64,000 bases of DNA, taken from Flintibacter muris. Lineage in GTDB: Bacteria > Bacillota > Clostridia > Oscillospirales > Oscillospiraceae. Positions within the stretch are counted from its first letter, which is position 1, and every line of letters starts with the position of its first letter. Of the stretch, positions 49,565-57,634 are shown piece by piece. Both the position numbers and the translations under genes were made by a program. The notes under the pieces are model-generated. The model was not told the DNA's origin. It did no database searches and saw only the letters and a list, made by a program, of their open reading frames with translations. The DNA lies in assembly GCF_943192995.1 (NCBI RefSeq), contig NZ_CALPCP010000002.1, positions 62,001 to 126,000 on the forward strand, in the 5' to 3' direction.

Positions 49565-50170
49565 CTAGTTGTTTTCGACCCAGAACCGCCAGAGGAAGTC
49601 CGCCGCCTCCTGGGCGTAGTCGATGCCGATTCGTTTGCCTGTTTGAATCTGGCTGGGGGAGGGAGGTGTTCCGGCGCGGACATACAGTCCGCTGGCTGGG
49701 GCGGTCAGATCAAGGCCGTTTTGGGACCGGGTGAGGGCCAATCCCCGGCACAGCTTGCCGGGGCCGTTGAGAAAATTCTTTCTCTGATAGGAACTCATAT
49801 TTTCCATCTTGCAGTCATAGCGGTTTTTTGCTATAATATCCCCGTTTTCGATCGGGACAGCTCCACGGATCAGAACGGCGGCGGGCTCTCCCTCCCTCTC
49901 GGTGACGAAATTGAGGCAGTGGTACATCCCGTAGATGAGGTAAATGTAGGCCGTCCCCGGCGGGGCGAAGAGGGTTTCCGTCCGGGCGGTGCGCCTGTAG
50001 CCGTAGGCGTGGCAGGCCTTGTCCATGCGGCCTATGTAGGCCTCTGTCTCAGTGATGGAGCACCGCAGGGCGGTTCCGTCCTCCAGCACCCGGACAATCT
50101 CCCGGCCCAGCAGGTCCCGGGCCACGGTAAGGGTGTCCCGATTATAAAAATCCCTTGTGAGAATGTCCAT
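49565..50170 (-). CDS. mpg: 3-methyladenine DNA glycosylase, last residues altered by IS
   Basis: A 201-residue enzyme removing alkylated purines from DNA. LTRDFYNRDTLTVARDLLG is the AAG family N-terminus, TETEAYIGRMDKACHAYGYR contains the catalytic Glu and the DNA-inserting Tyr region, and LNGPGKLCRGLAL is the conserved core. The gene ends RFWVENN-stop; the family normally continues as RFWVEGNPYVS-type. The stop TAG lies in the first bases beyond the IS5 remnant end. A longer upstream frame from 50428 is antisense to the next gene; the ATG at 50170 has a GGGGAGG. Confidence 0.9.
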   Translation of the reverse strand: MDILTRDFYNRDTLTVARDLLGREIVRVLEDGTALRCSITETEAYIGRMDKACHAYGYRRTARTETLFAPPGTAYIYLIYGMYHCLNFVTEREGEPAAVLIRGAVPIENGDIIAKNRYDCKMENMSSYQRKNFLNGPGKLCRGLALTRSQNGLDLTAPASGLYVRAGTPPSPSQIQTGKRIGIDYAQEAADFLWRFWVENN

Positions 50171-50237
50171 ACTGTCCCCTCCCTTTCCTTTATCATAGCA
50201 TAGCTGAAACCTATTTTTCAATCTGGAGTTGATACCA

Positions 50238-51128
50238 ATGTCCCCCAAGACCATGCGAATGCTGGCCAAGCCCATGCTGTTTGCCGCCGCCCTCATCTGG
50301 GGCACCTCCTTCTTCATCATGAAAAACGCCTTGGATGTGATACCGGTGTTTTTCCTGCTGGCCATCCGGTTTACCGCCGGGGCGGTGCTGCTGGCCCTGG
50401 TGGCCTGGAAGAGGTGGAAGAAATTCACCCTGGACTACCTGTGGCGGGGGGCCGTCATTGGAGGCTTTCTCTTCCTGGCCTACTCGGTGCAGACCTTCGG
50501 CCTGGCGCTGACCACCCCCTCCAAAAACGCCTTTCTCACGGCGGTGTACTGCGTGCTGGTGCCCTTTCTCACCTGGGCGGTGGTGAAGATCAGGCCCGAC
50601 CGGTACAACGTGGCCGCCGCTCTGCTGTGTGTGACGGGGGTGGGGCTGGTGTCCCTCACCGAGGAGCTGACCATCAACACCGGTGACCTGCTCACTCTGT
50701 GCTGCGCGGTCTTCTACGCCAGCCACATTGTGGCGGTGGCCAAGGTGTCCCCTGAAAAGGATATCACCCTGCTCACCGTGTTCCAGTTCGCCTTTGCCGC
50801 CCTGTACGCCTGGATTTGCGGTGCCTGTACCGAGACCTTCCCTGCCTCCGCCCTCACCGACCCGGTGGTGCTGTGGCCCATGGTCTACCTGTGCGTCATG
50901 GCCACCACCGTGGCCCTGCTGTTCCAGAATGTGGGCCAGGTCTGGTCCGACCCCGCCTCCGCCGCAGTGATTTTGTCCCTGGAGTCGGTGTTTGGGGTGC
51001 TCTCTTCGGTGATTTTCTACGGTGACCCGGTTACCGGACGGCTGCTGGCCGGCTTTGCCCTGATCTTTGTGGCCGTGGTGTGCTCAGAGACGAAATTTTC
51101 CTTTCTGAGACGAAGACCGCAATCTTAA
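50238..51128 (+). CDS. EamA-type drug/metabolite transporter, first of a tandem pair
   Basis: A 296-residue protein with ten hydrophobic helices in two EamA repeats (FAAALIWGTSFFIMKNALDV; FAALYAWICGACTETF; VAVVCSETKFSFLRRR). Members of the family export or import metabolites; the substrate is not given by sequence. The ATG at 50238 has GGAG nine bases upstream. It is 58-60% alike by eye to the next gene and 15 bases from it, so it seems to come from a duplication. Confidence 0.86.
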   Translation: MSPKTMRMLAKPMLFAAALIWGTSFFIMKNALDVIPVFFLLAIRFTAGAVLLALVAWKRWKKFTLDYLWRGAVIGGFLFLAYSVQTFGLALTTPSKNAFLTAVYCVLVPFLTWAVVKIRPDRYNVAAALLCVTGVGLVSLTEELTINTGDLLTLCCAVFYASHIVAVAKVSPEKDITLLTVFQFAFAALYAWICGACTETFPASALTDPVVLWPMVYLCVMATTVALLFQNVGQVWSDPASAAVILSLESVFGVLSSVIFYGDPVTGRLLAGFALIFVAVVCSETKFSFLRRRPQS

Positions 51129-51143
51129 CTTGGAGTTGACATC

Positions 51144-52028
51144 ATGCCTGAAAAAACCATGAAGCTGCTGGCCAAGCCCATGCTCTTTGCGGCGGCCTTT
51201 TTCTGGGGGGCCTCCTTCCTGCTGATGAAAAATGCCCTGGACAGCATTCCCACCGGGTATCTGATCGCCATCCGCTTTACCGCAGGAACGCCCATGGTGG
51301 CTTTAATCAGCTGGCGGCACTGGAAGAACTTTACTCCGGACTATCTGTGGCGGGGCGGCTTTGCCGGGCTGATGCTCTTCGGGGTCTACTGGGCCCAGAC
51401 GGTGGGGCTGGAGACCACAACCCCCTCCAACAACGCCTTTTTGTCGGCGGTATACTGCGTGATTGTCCCATTTTTGGCCTGGCTGCTCTTTCGTGAGCGG
51501 CCCGACCGGTACAATGTGGCCGCCGCCCTGCTGTGCCTGACGGGGGTGGGCTTTGTCTCCCTCACCCAGGAGCTGACCATCAGCACCGGCGACCTGTTCA
51601 CCTTGCTGGGGGCGGTGTTCTGCGCGGCGAATATTATCACCGTATCCCGCCTGGGCGGGGGCCGGGACGTGATGCTGTTCACTGTGATCCAGTTTGCCGC
51701 GGTGGCCCTGTGCGCCTGGGTGGTGGCCCTGACCACCGAGACCTTTGACTTTGCGGCCCTGGGTCAGCCCCAGGTGCTGTGGCCCATGCTCTACCTGTGC
51801 GTGATGGCCACCACCGTGTGCATGCTGTTGATGAACGTGGGGATCGTCTGGTCGGAGCCCGCTCCAGCGGCGGTGATTTTGTCCCTGGAGGCAGTGTTCG
51901 GAGTGATTCTGGCCGTTATTTTTTACGGCGACCCCCTCACGCCCCGCCTGCTCACCGGCTTCGGGTTGATTTTTGTGGGCGTGCTGTGCTCCGAGACCAA
52001 ATTTTCTTTTTTGCGGAGACGTCCATAA
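51144..52028 (+). CDS. EamA-type transporter, second of a tandem pair
   Basis: A 294-residue paralogue of the previous gene, with ten helices in two EamA repeats (FAAAFFWGASFLLMKNALDS; LCLTGVGFVSLTQELTISTG). The two proteins share most of the motifs, including the C-terminal SETKFSFLRRR. Co-transcription is likely. Two genes of this kind could form a heterodimer or serve different substrates. Confidence 0.86.
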   Translation: MPEKTMKLLAKPMLFAAAFFWGASFLLMKNALDSIPTGYLIAIRFTAGTPMVALISWRHWKNFTPDYLWRGGFAGLMLFGVYWAQTVGLETTTPSNNAFLSAVYCVIVPFLAWLLFRERPDRYNVAAALLCLTGVGFVSLTQELTISTGDLFTLLGAVFCAANIITVSRLGGGRDVMLFTVIQFAAVALCAWVVALTTETFDFAALGQPQVLWPMLYLCVMATTVCMLLMNVGIVWSEPAPAAVILSLEAVFGVILAVIFYGDPLTPRLLTGFGLIFVGVLCSETKFSFLRRRP

Positions 52029-52078
52029 GCCCCCTTCGCAAAGGGAGGCTTTTGAACACAGAAATCAATTTTGGCGCT

Positions 52079-52152
52079 GTAGGGCGCGACGGCCCCGGCG
52101 CGCCGTTGGCAGCAACTGCCAACCTGCGGCGGGCTGAGTCGTCCCGCCCTAC
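52079..52152. repeat. Palindromic intergenic repeat, TAGGGCGCGACG type
   Basis: GTAGGGCGCGACGGCC at the left and GTCCCGCCCTAC at the right in inverted orientation, closely like 38625-38706. The upstream bases 52028-52056 hold a degenerate AGCCCCCTTCGCAAAGGGAG arm of the other repeat family. Confidence 0.82.
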
Positions 52153-52224
52153 AAATACGGCTGGTCTTTCCCTGCTCTACAGAGCGGGGAATTTTTATTT
52201 TTAACAAACTTTTCGAAAAATAAA

Positions 52225-52261
52225 ATTAAAGCTTGACTTTAATAAAATTAAAGTATATACT
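52225..52261 (+). promoter_or_regulatory. Promoter with ATTAAAG operator half-sites (DUF2089 gene)
   Basis: TTGACT (52233-52238) and TATACT (52256-52261), 17 bases apart. Three half-sites ATTAAAG / CTTTAAT / ATTAAAG (52225-52231, 52237-52243, 52247-52253) are arranged as two overlapping palindromes across the -35 box and the spacer. The DUF2089 protein encoded downstream is the likely binder. Confidence 0.82.
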
Positions 52262-52287
52262 GAACATACAGAAAAGGAGGGCTGCCT

Positions 52288-52593
52288 ATGGCGATTGAAC
52301 TGCTGCCCGAGTGGATGGCCGGGCTGGAGGAGGAGGACGTGGCCTTCATCAAAAAGTTTATCCTGGCCTCGGGGTCGCTGAAGGAGGTGGCCGGCCAGTA
52401 CGGCGTGACCTACCCCACCGTGCGCCTGCGGCTGGACCGGCTGATCCAAAAGATCAAGCTGACCGAGAACACCGCCGCCGACCCCTACATCGCCACCATC
52501 AAGCGCCTGGCGATGAACGAAAAGCTGGACCTGGATACCGCCAAGGTCCTGATCGCGGAGTATAAGAAGACGAAAAATATGGAGGAATTATAA
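52288..52593 (+). CDS. DUF2089-family HTH regulator
   Basis: A 101-residue HTH protein. Residues about 20-60 (AFIKKFILASGSLKEVAGQY, GVTYPTVRLRLDRLIQK) form a winged-helix-like DNA-binding domain. The rest is helical and charged. DUF2089 proteins are regulators of unknown ligand. A GGAGG before the ATG and the operator-bearing promoter show an autoregulated two-gene unit with the membrane protein next to it. Confidence 0.85.
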   Translation: MAIELLPEWMAGLEEEDVAFIKKFILASGSLKEVAGQYGVTYPTVRLRLDRLIQKIKLTENTAADPYIATIKRLAMNEKLDLDTAKVLIAEYKKTKNMEEL

Positions 52594-53091
52594 ATGGCTG
52601 GTTTTGCATTGCTGTTTGGCTCGCTCGGTTTGATAATTGTGTTGTTCATGTTTGCGCTTCCCATTGCGCTGATGGTGGCGCTTCAGGTGTGGTTGTGTAA
52701 AAAGAGTTTGAAGCTGGGGCTGATTTTGCCGTGTATCTCTCTGGCGCTGTCTCTGATCCTGGTATTGAGTATGGCCACCTTTAGTACCTTGACCGTCACT
52801 GCCGGCAATACGATGGTAACGCCAATCGGCGGCGGCGCTACGCAGTCTCCAGCGCAAGAAGATTATATTGAGATCCCGGCCCAGGAGGAAGACTATATTG
52901 AGGTTCCAGCCCAGGAGGGCGTTCCCAGGCAGAAAACGGAGTTTCATCCCCAGACGCTGCTTGCCGTTGGTGTGGTTTTTCTGGTGAGCAATATCCCTAC
53001 GGTGGTCTTTGGAGGCATCTGGCTGCACTACAAGGGCCGTCAGGACACCCTGGAGGACCTGAAAAGGATGCGGATTGAGGATTTGGAGTAA
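52594..53091 (+). CDS. Membrane protein with PAQE-repeat loop
   Basis: A 165-residue protein with three or four hydrophobic helices (LLFGSLGLIIVLFMFALPIA; LGLILPCISLALSLILVLSM; VGVVFLVSNIPTVVFGGIW) and, between them, an acidic outer loop of two or three PAQEEDYIE repeats. The start follows the stop of the DUF2089 gene without a gap. A sensing or effector partner role to the DUF2089 regulator is inference; no family was recognised. Confidence 0.72.
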   Translation: MAGFALLFGSLGLIIVLFMFALPIALMVALQVWLCKKSLKLGLILPCISLALSLILVLSMATFSTLTVTAGNTMVTPIGGGATQSPAQEDYIEIPAQEEDYIEVPAQEGVPRQKTEFHPQTLLAVGVVFLVSNIPTVVFGGIWLHYKGRQDTLEDLKRMRIEDLE

Positions 53092-53107
53092 AAACTTGTG
53101 CTCATCC

Positions 53108-53250
53108 TTTTAGGCTCCCTCTCAAAGGGAGCTGTCGCCGCCGCAGGCGGTGACTGAGGGAGTAAACAGCGATTTTTGTGTCTTGTTTGGGTAAAAACTC
53201 CCTCCGTCACGGCTTCGCCGTGCCACCTCCCTCAAAGAGGGAGGCTTCAT
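53108..53250. repeat. Head-to-head palindromic intergenic repeat
   Basis: One arm begins AGGCTCCCTCTCAAAGGGAG, the other, on the opposite strand, begins AAGCCTCCCTCTTTGAGGGA; each has an inner hairpin (CGCCGCAGGCG; GGCTTCGCC). It is the same family as 23975-24114. The centre is a short AT-rich spacer. Confidence 0.85.
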
Positions 53251-53260
53251 TGACAACTTG

Positions 53261-53296
53261 AAAAACTGCCGCCCCACTTGGGGGCGGCAGTTTTTT
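53261..53296. terminator. Bidirectional terminator
   Basis: AAAAACTGCCGCCCC and its complement flank a short loop, with A- and T-runs on the two sides. It ends the DUF2089 operon and the convergent glycosidase gene. Confidence 0.92.
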
Positions 53297-56126
53297 ATCG
53301 GTTCAGGGTGATGTAGTCGGCGGACACATAGCCGATAGCGGCCTGGCCCTGGTCGTTGCGGAAGAGGATCTGATACCAGCCGGGCTGTTCGCTGAGGATG
53401 ACAATGCTGGTTCCGTTGGCCAGACCGCCCACCGGGTTATAGTTGGTGCCCGGACCGGAGCGGATGTTCAGGCCATACTCCGCGTTGGTGACGGTGCCAG
53501 TGCGCTGGGCCTGCTGGCAGGTGACGGTGCAGGAGGCGGACGCCCCGTTCCAGCTGGCGGTAATGGTAACCTTAGCCTCACCGTTCCCGGAGTACAGGTT
53601 GGTAACCATACCGGTGGAGGAGACCACAGCGGTATCCGGGCTGCTGCTGGTCCAGGTGACAGCGGCTCCCTCCGTGGCGGGCAGGACCACTGCGTTCAGG
53701 GTGACGCTGCTGCCGGAGGCCAGGGTGACCTGGCTCTGGTCCAGGGCAATGGCGTAGTTTCCGGGCTGCGCCGGTGTGACCGGGTCAGTGGGCGTGGAGG
53801 GATTGGTGGGCTGGGTCTGGATGGGGGTGTGCTCCAGCACACGGTAGAGCAGGGAGGCCATCTGGGCTCGGGTCAGGGTGCCCTGGGGGTCCAGATTCCC
53901 GGCGCTGCCCGAGGCCAGACCTTGGGATACCAGGGTGGCCGCCGCCGTCTGGGCGTAGGCGGCTATCTTGCTGTGGTCCGCAAACTGGTCCAGCACAGAC
54001 GGGTCGCCGTCCGGGCAGTTCTTGGAGATGATAGGCAGATAGCGGTACAGCAGGGAGAAGGCCTGTTCCCGTGTAATCTGGTCCCTGGGGGAGAATTTGC
54101 CGTTTCCGGTGCCCGAGGCCAGGCCATTGCTCTGTCCCCAGGCCAGGGCGGTGTAGTAGTAGTCGGTCTCGGCCACGTCGGTAAAGGTGCAGGGGGTGTT
54201 TACGGCGGGCTTGCCGGCAGCGTTGTACAGCATGAGCATAAAGTCGCCCCGGATCATGGAGTTGTCAGGGCCGAACAGGGTAGAGCTGATGCCGCTGCAC
54301 ACCCCCTTTTCATAGCAGTACTCCACCGCGTCATAGGCCCAGTGGCCGGGCTGGACATCGTTGTGGACGTAGACGGAGGACACCTGAACAGTCTGGCTCA
54401 GCCCTCCGGCGGTGAAGGTGATGGAGCCGCCGCCGCTCAGGTCCTGGCTGGCGGTGAACAGGCCGTTGGAGTCCACCGTGCCCACGCCGCCCTGGACAGT
54501 AACAGTGACAGGGGCGAAGTCCCGCAGGGCGGTGCGGCCCCAGTATGTGCCGGAGGCGGCCAGCTGGACCTGCTGTCCCGGCTTGACGGACAAAGAGGTC
54601 AGGGCGGCTGTGCTGCCCGACCGGCTGACGGTGAACTCGGTGAGCTGATTCACCACGTGGACCTGGCTATAGCCCTCCAAATTGCCGGCGGTGAGGAGGA
54701 GGTTGTCGGTGCCCGTCTGCCAGCCGGCGGTGTAGACGCCGTTCAAAACGCTGCCCAGACGGTCCATAGAGGTGTAGGTCAGCCCGCTCAGGTCGGCGGA
54801 TACGGGGTTGAGTACCTCATCCATAGCTGCAGCCTGGGGCAGGGTGAGGGAAGAGCCGGTGAAGACCACCTGGCCGTTCTCCTTGGGGGCCAGCCGCTGG
54901 GGTATGTAGCTGGAGGGCTGGCTGGCCACCAGCAGCAGATAGGTGGCACAGCTGCGGGCTCTGCCGTCGGAGGACTTATTCTGCATAACCGGGCCGTTGG
55001 TTCCGGGAATCCACATAGACAGGGAGGTGGAGCCGCCGCCGTCCAAGTTAACCGCAGTGGTACAGCCCTGGCTGAGCAGCTCCTCGGCCAGATTGAGCTG
55101 GGTCAGGCCCACGGAGTAGCCCGACTGACGGCCATCCACCGCATAGAGCACCACCGTGCCGTCAGGCTTGATGCCCATGGCGGAGCGGGGCTGGCGGCCG
55201 TCCTTGGCGTAAACCCAGGTGGAGCTGTCGGTGATGGCGCCGTTGCGCACCATAATGTCCCCCACGCCCCCGGCCCACTGGGCGGCGGACAGGGCGGGAT
55301 CGGTACAGGAGGTGGTCAGCGTGACCAGATCGCCCACCTGAAAGGCGGCGTAGGCGTCCTCACGCCCAGAGTCGTCAGAGGCGGTGAGGATGTACTCGTC
55401 CGGGCCGATGATAATGGACTGGTCGGACAGCAGCAGCTCCGTCACCTCCAGGCTGAGGGTGGAGTTGACGGTGAGGTCAGGAACCTGACCGGTGTAAGGG
55501 TCTGGGATGGCTCTCAAGCGCACATACCAGCCGCTGCCGTCGCTGCGGGTGGAGACGGTGGAAAAGGCCTCATTAAGCAGATAGACGCCGCCCACCGGGT
55601 GGCGGGCCTTGTTAAAGCTGTTGGGGACCACTGTGACGCCGGTGGCGTGGTCGTACAAAGACATGGATACCTGGGGGGCGTCCACAATGGAGACGGCGTT
55701 GTTGACAATGGCCATGGCATTCTCGCCGTCGGTGCCGGACTTGTATACTCCATCCTCAATGACAATGCCTATGGGCACGCCGGTGGCCATAGAGAAAAAG
55801 TCGGTGTTGATGGCGCCCAGCACATGGTAACCGGCCTCCTGGGCATTGGAGATCACCTTGTTGATGGTGGCTCCGGCGTAGATGGTGCCTGAGCCCTGGA
55901 GCAGAATGGGCCGGGCGGCGCTGTAGGGCGACAGCTCCATGGAGAAGCTCTCCACCCGGCTGCCCGCGTTGGTGGTTACGGTGTTTCGGTAGACCAGGCC
56001 GTCCACAATCTCAGTGGTGGTCTGGAGCTTTCGCTCCCCGGCGGTGGCATACACCGAGGGGAGAAGAAGCAGGCAGGCCAGGAAAAAGGCCGCCGCTCTG
56101 CGGGGAAGGGATGTGGTATGTCTCAT
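53295..56126 (-). CDS. Phosphodiester glycosidase / SLH / Ig-like / SH3 secreted protein
   Basis: A 943-residue secreted protein. Signal peptide; a phosphodiester-glycosidase (NAGPA/DUF2233) domain (about 60-400) with the conserved NLDGGGSTSLSMW motif near residue 345; a linker with Ig-like parts (about 420-590); three SLH motifs (about 590-770; VQPGHWAYDAVEYCYEKGVC); a Big2-type bacterial Ig domain (about 790-870); and an SH3b domain (about 885-943; YGLNIRSGPGTNYNPV). In family members the glycosidase cleaves phosphodiester-linked sugars, so teichoic-acid-like or other wall polymers may be the substrate. It is the third SLH protein of the window. Confidence 0.85.
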   Translation of the reverse strand: MRHTTSLPRRAAAFFLACLLLLPSVYATAGERKLQTTTEIVDGLVYRNTVTTNAGSRVESFSMELSPYSAARPILLQGSGTIYAGATINKVISNAQEAGYHVLGAINTDFFSMATGVPIGIVIEDGVYKSGTDGENAMAIVNNAVSIVDAPQVSMSLYDHATGVTVVPNSFNKARHPVGGVYLLNEAFSTVSTRSDGSGWYVRLRAIPDPYTGQVPDLTVNSTLSLEVTELLLSDQSIIIGPDEYILTASDDSGREDAYAAFQVGDLVTLTTSCTDPALSAAQWAGGVGDIMVRNGAITDSSTWVYAKDGRQPRSAMGIKPDGTVVLYAVDGRQSGYSVGLTQLNLAEELLSQGCTTAVNLDGGGSTSLSMWIPGTNGPVMQNKSSDGRARSCATYLLLVASQPSSYIPQRLAPKENGQVVFTGSSLTLPQAAAMDEVLNPVSADLSGLTYTSMDRLGSVLNGVYTAGWQTGTDNLLLTAGNLEGYSQVHVVNQLTEFTVSRSGSTAALTSLSVKPGQQVQLAASGTYWGRTALRDFAPVTVTVQGGVGTVDSNGLFTASQDLSGGGSITFTAGGLSQTVQVSSVYVHNDVQPGHWAYDAVEYCYEKGVCSGISSTLFGPDNSMIRGDFMLMLYNAAGKPAVNTPCTFTDVAETDYYYTALAWGQSNGLASGTGNGKFSPRDQITREQAFSLLYRYLPIISKNCPDGDPSVLDQFADHSKIAAYAQTAAATLVSQGLASGSAGNLDPQGTLTRAQMASLLYRVLEHTPIQTQPTNPSTPTDPVTPAQPGNYAIALDQSQVTLASGSSVTLNAVVLPATEGAAVTWTSSSPDTAVVSSTGMVTNLYSGNGEAKVTITASWNGASASCTVTCQQAQRTGTVTNAEYGLNIRSGPGTNYNPVGGLANGTSIVILSEQPGWYQILFRNDQGQAAIGYVSADYITLNR

Positions 56127-56168
56127 GGGTATACTCCTTTGCTGTATGTGTCAAAGCGTACGCCACCC

Positions 56169-56198
56169 ATTATAGCATAAAGGGATGACAGGTTTCAA
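56169..56198 (-). promoter_or_regulatory. Promoter of the glycosidase/SLH gene
   Basis: On the minus strand TTGAAA (56193-56198) and a perfect TATAAT (56169-56174) are 18 bases apart. The transcript would start about 35 bases before the ATG at 56126. Confidence 0.78.
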
Positions 56199-56307
56199 TG
56201 GGAAAAAGGGGAAGGAACAGGGCAACAGCATTTGGAATTTGGAGTTTGACGCCCGGCTCCCGCTCTACAGCGTCAAAATTGATTTTTGTGCCCGCCGCAA
56301 AATCATA

Positions 56308-56336
56308 TTTACAACCGGTCTGAATCGTGTTATGAT
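56308..56336 (+). promoter_or_regulatory. Promoter of the CofE-like gene
   Basis: TTTACA and TATGAT, 17 bases apart, about 50 bases before AAGGAG and the ATG at 56394. Confidence 0.75.
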
Positions 56337-56393
56337 GTATTGTTGTGGAAAGTCTTTCCCCACGAACGATATGAAAACAAGGAGTGTTCCTTT

Positions 56394-57587
56394 ATGAGTC
56401 GTATGGTCGGTACTGTATCCCGGGGCATCCGCACCCCCATCATCCGTAGCGGAGACGATTTGGTGGAGATTGTCACCGGCTCCCTGCTGGAGGCCTCCCG
56501 GGAAGACGGGTTTGCCATCCGGGACCGGGATATCGTGGCTATGACGGAGGCCATTGTGGCCCGGGCCCAGGGCAACTACGCCACGGTGGACAACATCGCC
56601 GCCGACGTCCGTGCCAAGCTGGGCGGCGGGACGGTGGGGGTGATTTTCCCCATCCTCAGCCGTAACCGCTTTGCCATCTGCCTGCGGGGTGTCGCCAAGG
56701 GGGCGAAGAAAATCGTCCTGATGCTCAGCTACCCCTCTGACGAGGTGGGCAACCACCTCATCAGCCTGGATGCGGTGGACGAGAAGGGGGTGGATCCCTA
56801 CAAGGATGTCCTCACCCTGGAGCGGTACCGGGAACTGTTCGGCTATGAGAAGCACCCCTTTACCGGCGTGGACTATGTGGCCTACTATCAGGAGCTGATC
56901 CAGGGCTGCGGGGCTCAGGTGGAGATTATCTTTGCCAACGATCCCCGGGCCATCCTGCCCTATACCAAGGATGTGCTGTGCTGCGACATTCACACCCGTC
57001 AGCGCACCAAGCGGCTGCTTAAGGCCGCCGGGGCGGAGCGGGTCTTCGGTCTGGACGAGATTCTCAACGCCCCGGTGGATGGCAGCGGCTGCAATGAGAA
57101 GTATGGCCTGCTGGGCTCCAACAAGTCCACCGAGGAACAGGTGAAGCTGTTCCCCCGGGACTGTCAGGACCTGGTGGAGGCCATTCAGAAGAAACTCCTT
57201 CAGGAGACCGGCAAGCATGTGGAGGTCATGGTCTACGGCGACGGCGCCTTTAAAGACCCCGTGGGCAAGATTTGGGAGCTGGCCGACCCGGTGGTCTCTC
57301 CCGCCTACACCGCCGGTCTGGAGGGCACGCCCAACGAGCTGAAGCTGAAATATCTGGCCGACAACGACTTTGCCGACCTGTCCGGCGAGGCGCTGAAGGA
57401 GGCCATCAAGGACCGCATCCATAAGAAGGACGGCGACCTGGTGGGCCAGATGGTGTCGGAGGGCACCACCCCCCGCCGCCTTACCGACCTGATCGGCTCC
57501 CTGTGCGACCTGACCTCCGGCTCCGGTGACAAGGGCACCCCGGTGGTCTTCATTCAGGGATATTTTGACAATTACACTACAGAGTAA
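56394..57587 (+). CDS. CofE-like coenzyme F420-0:L-glutamate ligase family protein
   Basis: A 397-residue protein. The CofE-like core is recognised by RTPIIRSGDDLVEIVTGSLL, IRDRDIVAMTEAIVARAQGN and RNRFAICLRGVAKGAKK in the N-terminal half, and GSNKSTEEQVKLFPRDCQDL in the C-terminal half. In archaea and actinobacteria CofE adds glutamates to F420-0. No other F420 gene is visible here, and gut Clostridia usually lack the pathway, so the true substrate is open. AAGGAG lies before the ATG at 56394. Confidence 0.82.
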   Translation: MSRMVGTVSRGIRTPIIRSGDDLVEIVTGSLLEASREDGFAIRDRDIVAMTEAIVARAQGNYATVDNIAADVRAKLGGGTVGVIFPILSRNRFAICLRGVAKGAKKIVLMLSYPSDEVGNHLISLDAVDEKGVDPYKDVLTLERYRELFGYEKHPFTGVDYVAYYQELIQGCGAQVEIIFANDPRAILPYTKDVLCCDIHTRQRTKRLLKAAGAERVFGLDEILNAPVDGSGCNEKYGLLGSNKSTEEQVKLFPRDCQDLVEAIQKKLLQETGKHVEVMVYGDGAFKDPVGKIWELADPVVSPAYTAGLEGTPNELKLKYLADNDFADLSGEALKEAIKDRIHKKDGDLVGQMVSEGTTPRRLTDLIGSLCDLTSGSGDKGTPVVFIQGYFDNYTTE

Positions 57588-57591
57588 GAGA

Positions 57592-57617
57592 ATGTGCCGC
57601 CCTATGGGCGGCACATT
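57592..57617 (+). terminator. Terminator after the CofE-like gene
   Basis: AATGTGCCGCC and GGCGGCACATT flank a short loop, followed by a T-run. It also serves as end for the convergent FapA-family gene. Confidence 0.9.
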
Positions 57618-57634
57618 TTAACAGCAATTTCCTC

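Noticed and set aside
50171-50428. Longer N-terminus of the 3-methyladenine glycosylase
   Set aside because: It is antisense to the EamA transporter gene and lacks family similarity; the ATG at 50170 has the better ribosome site.
53829-55892. A 687-codon open frame antisense to the glycosidase/SLH gene
   Set aside because: Low-complexity Gly/Ala/Val/His composition, no start signals, and a well-defined secreted protein on the other strand.
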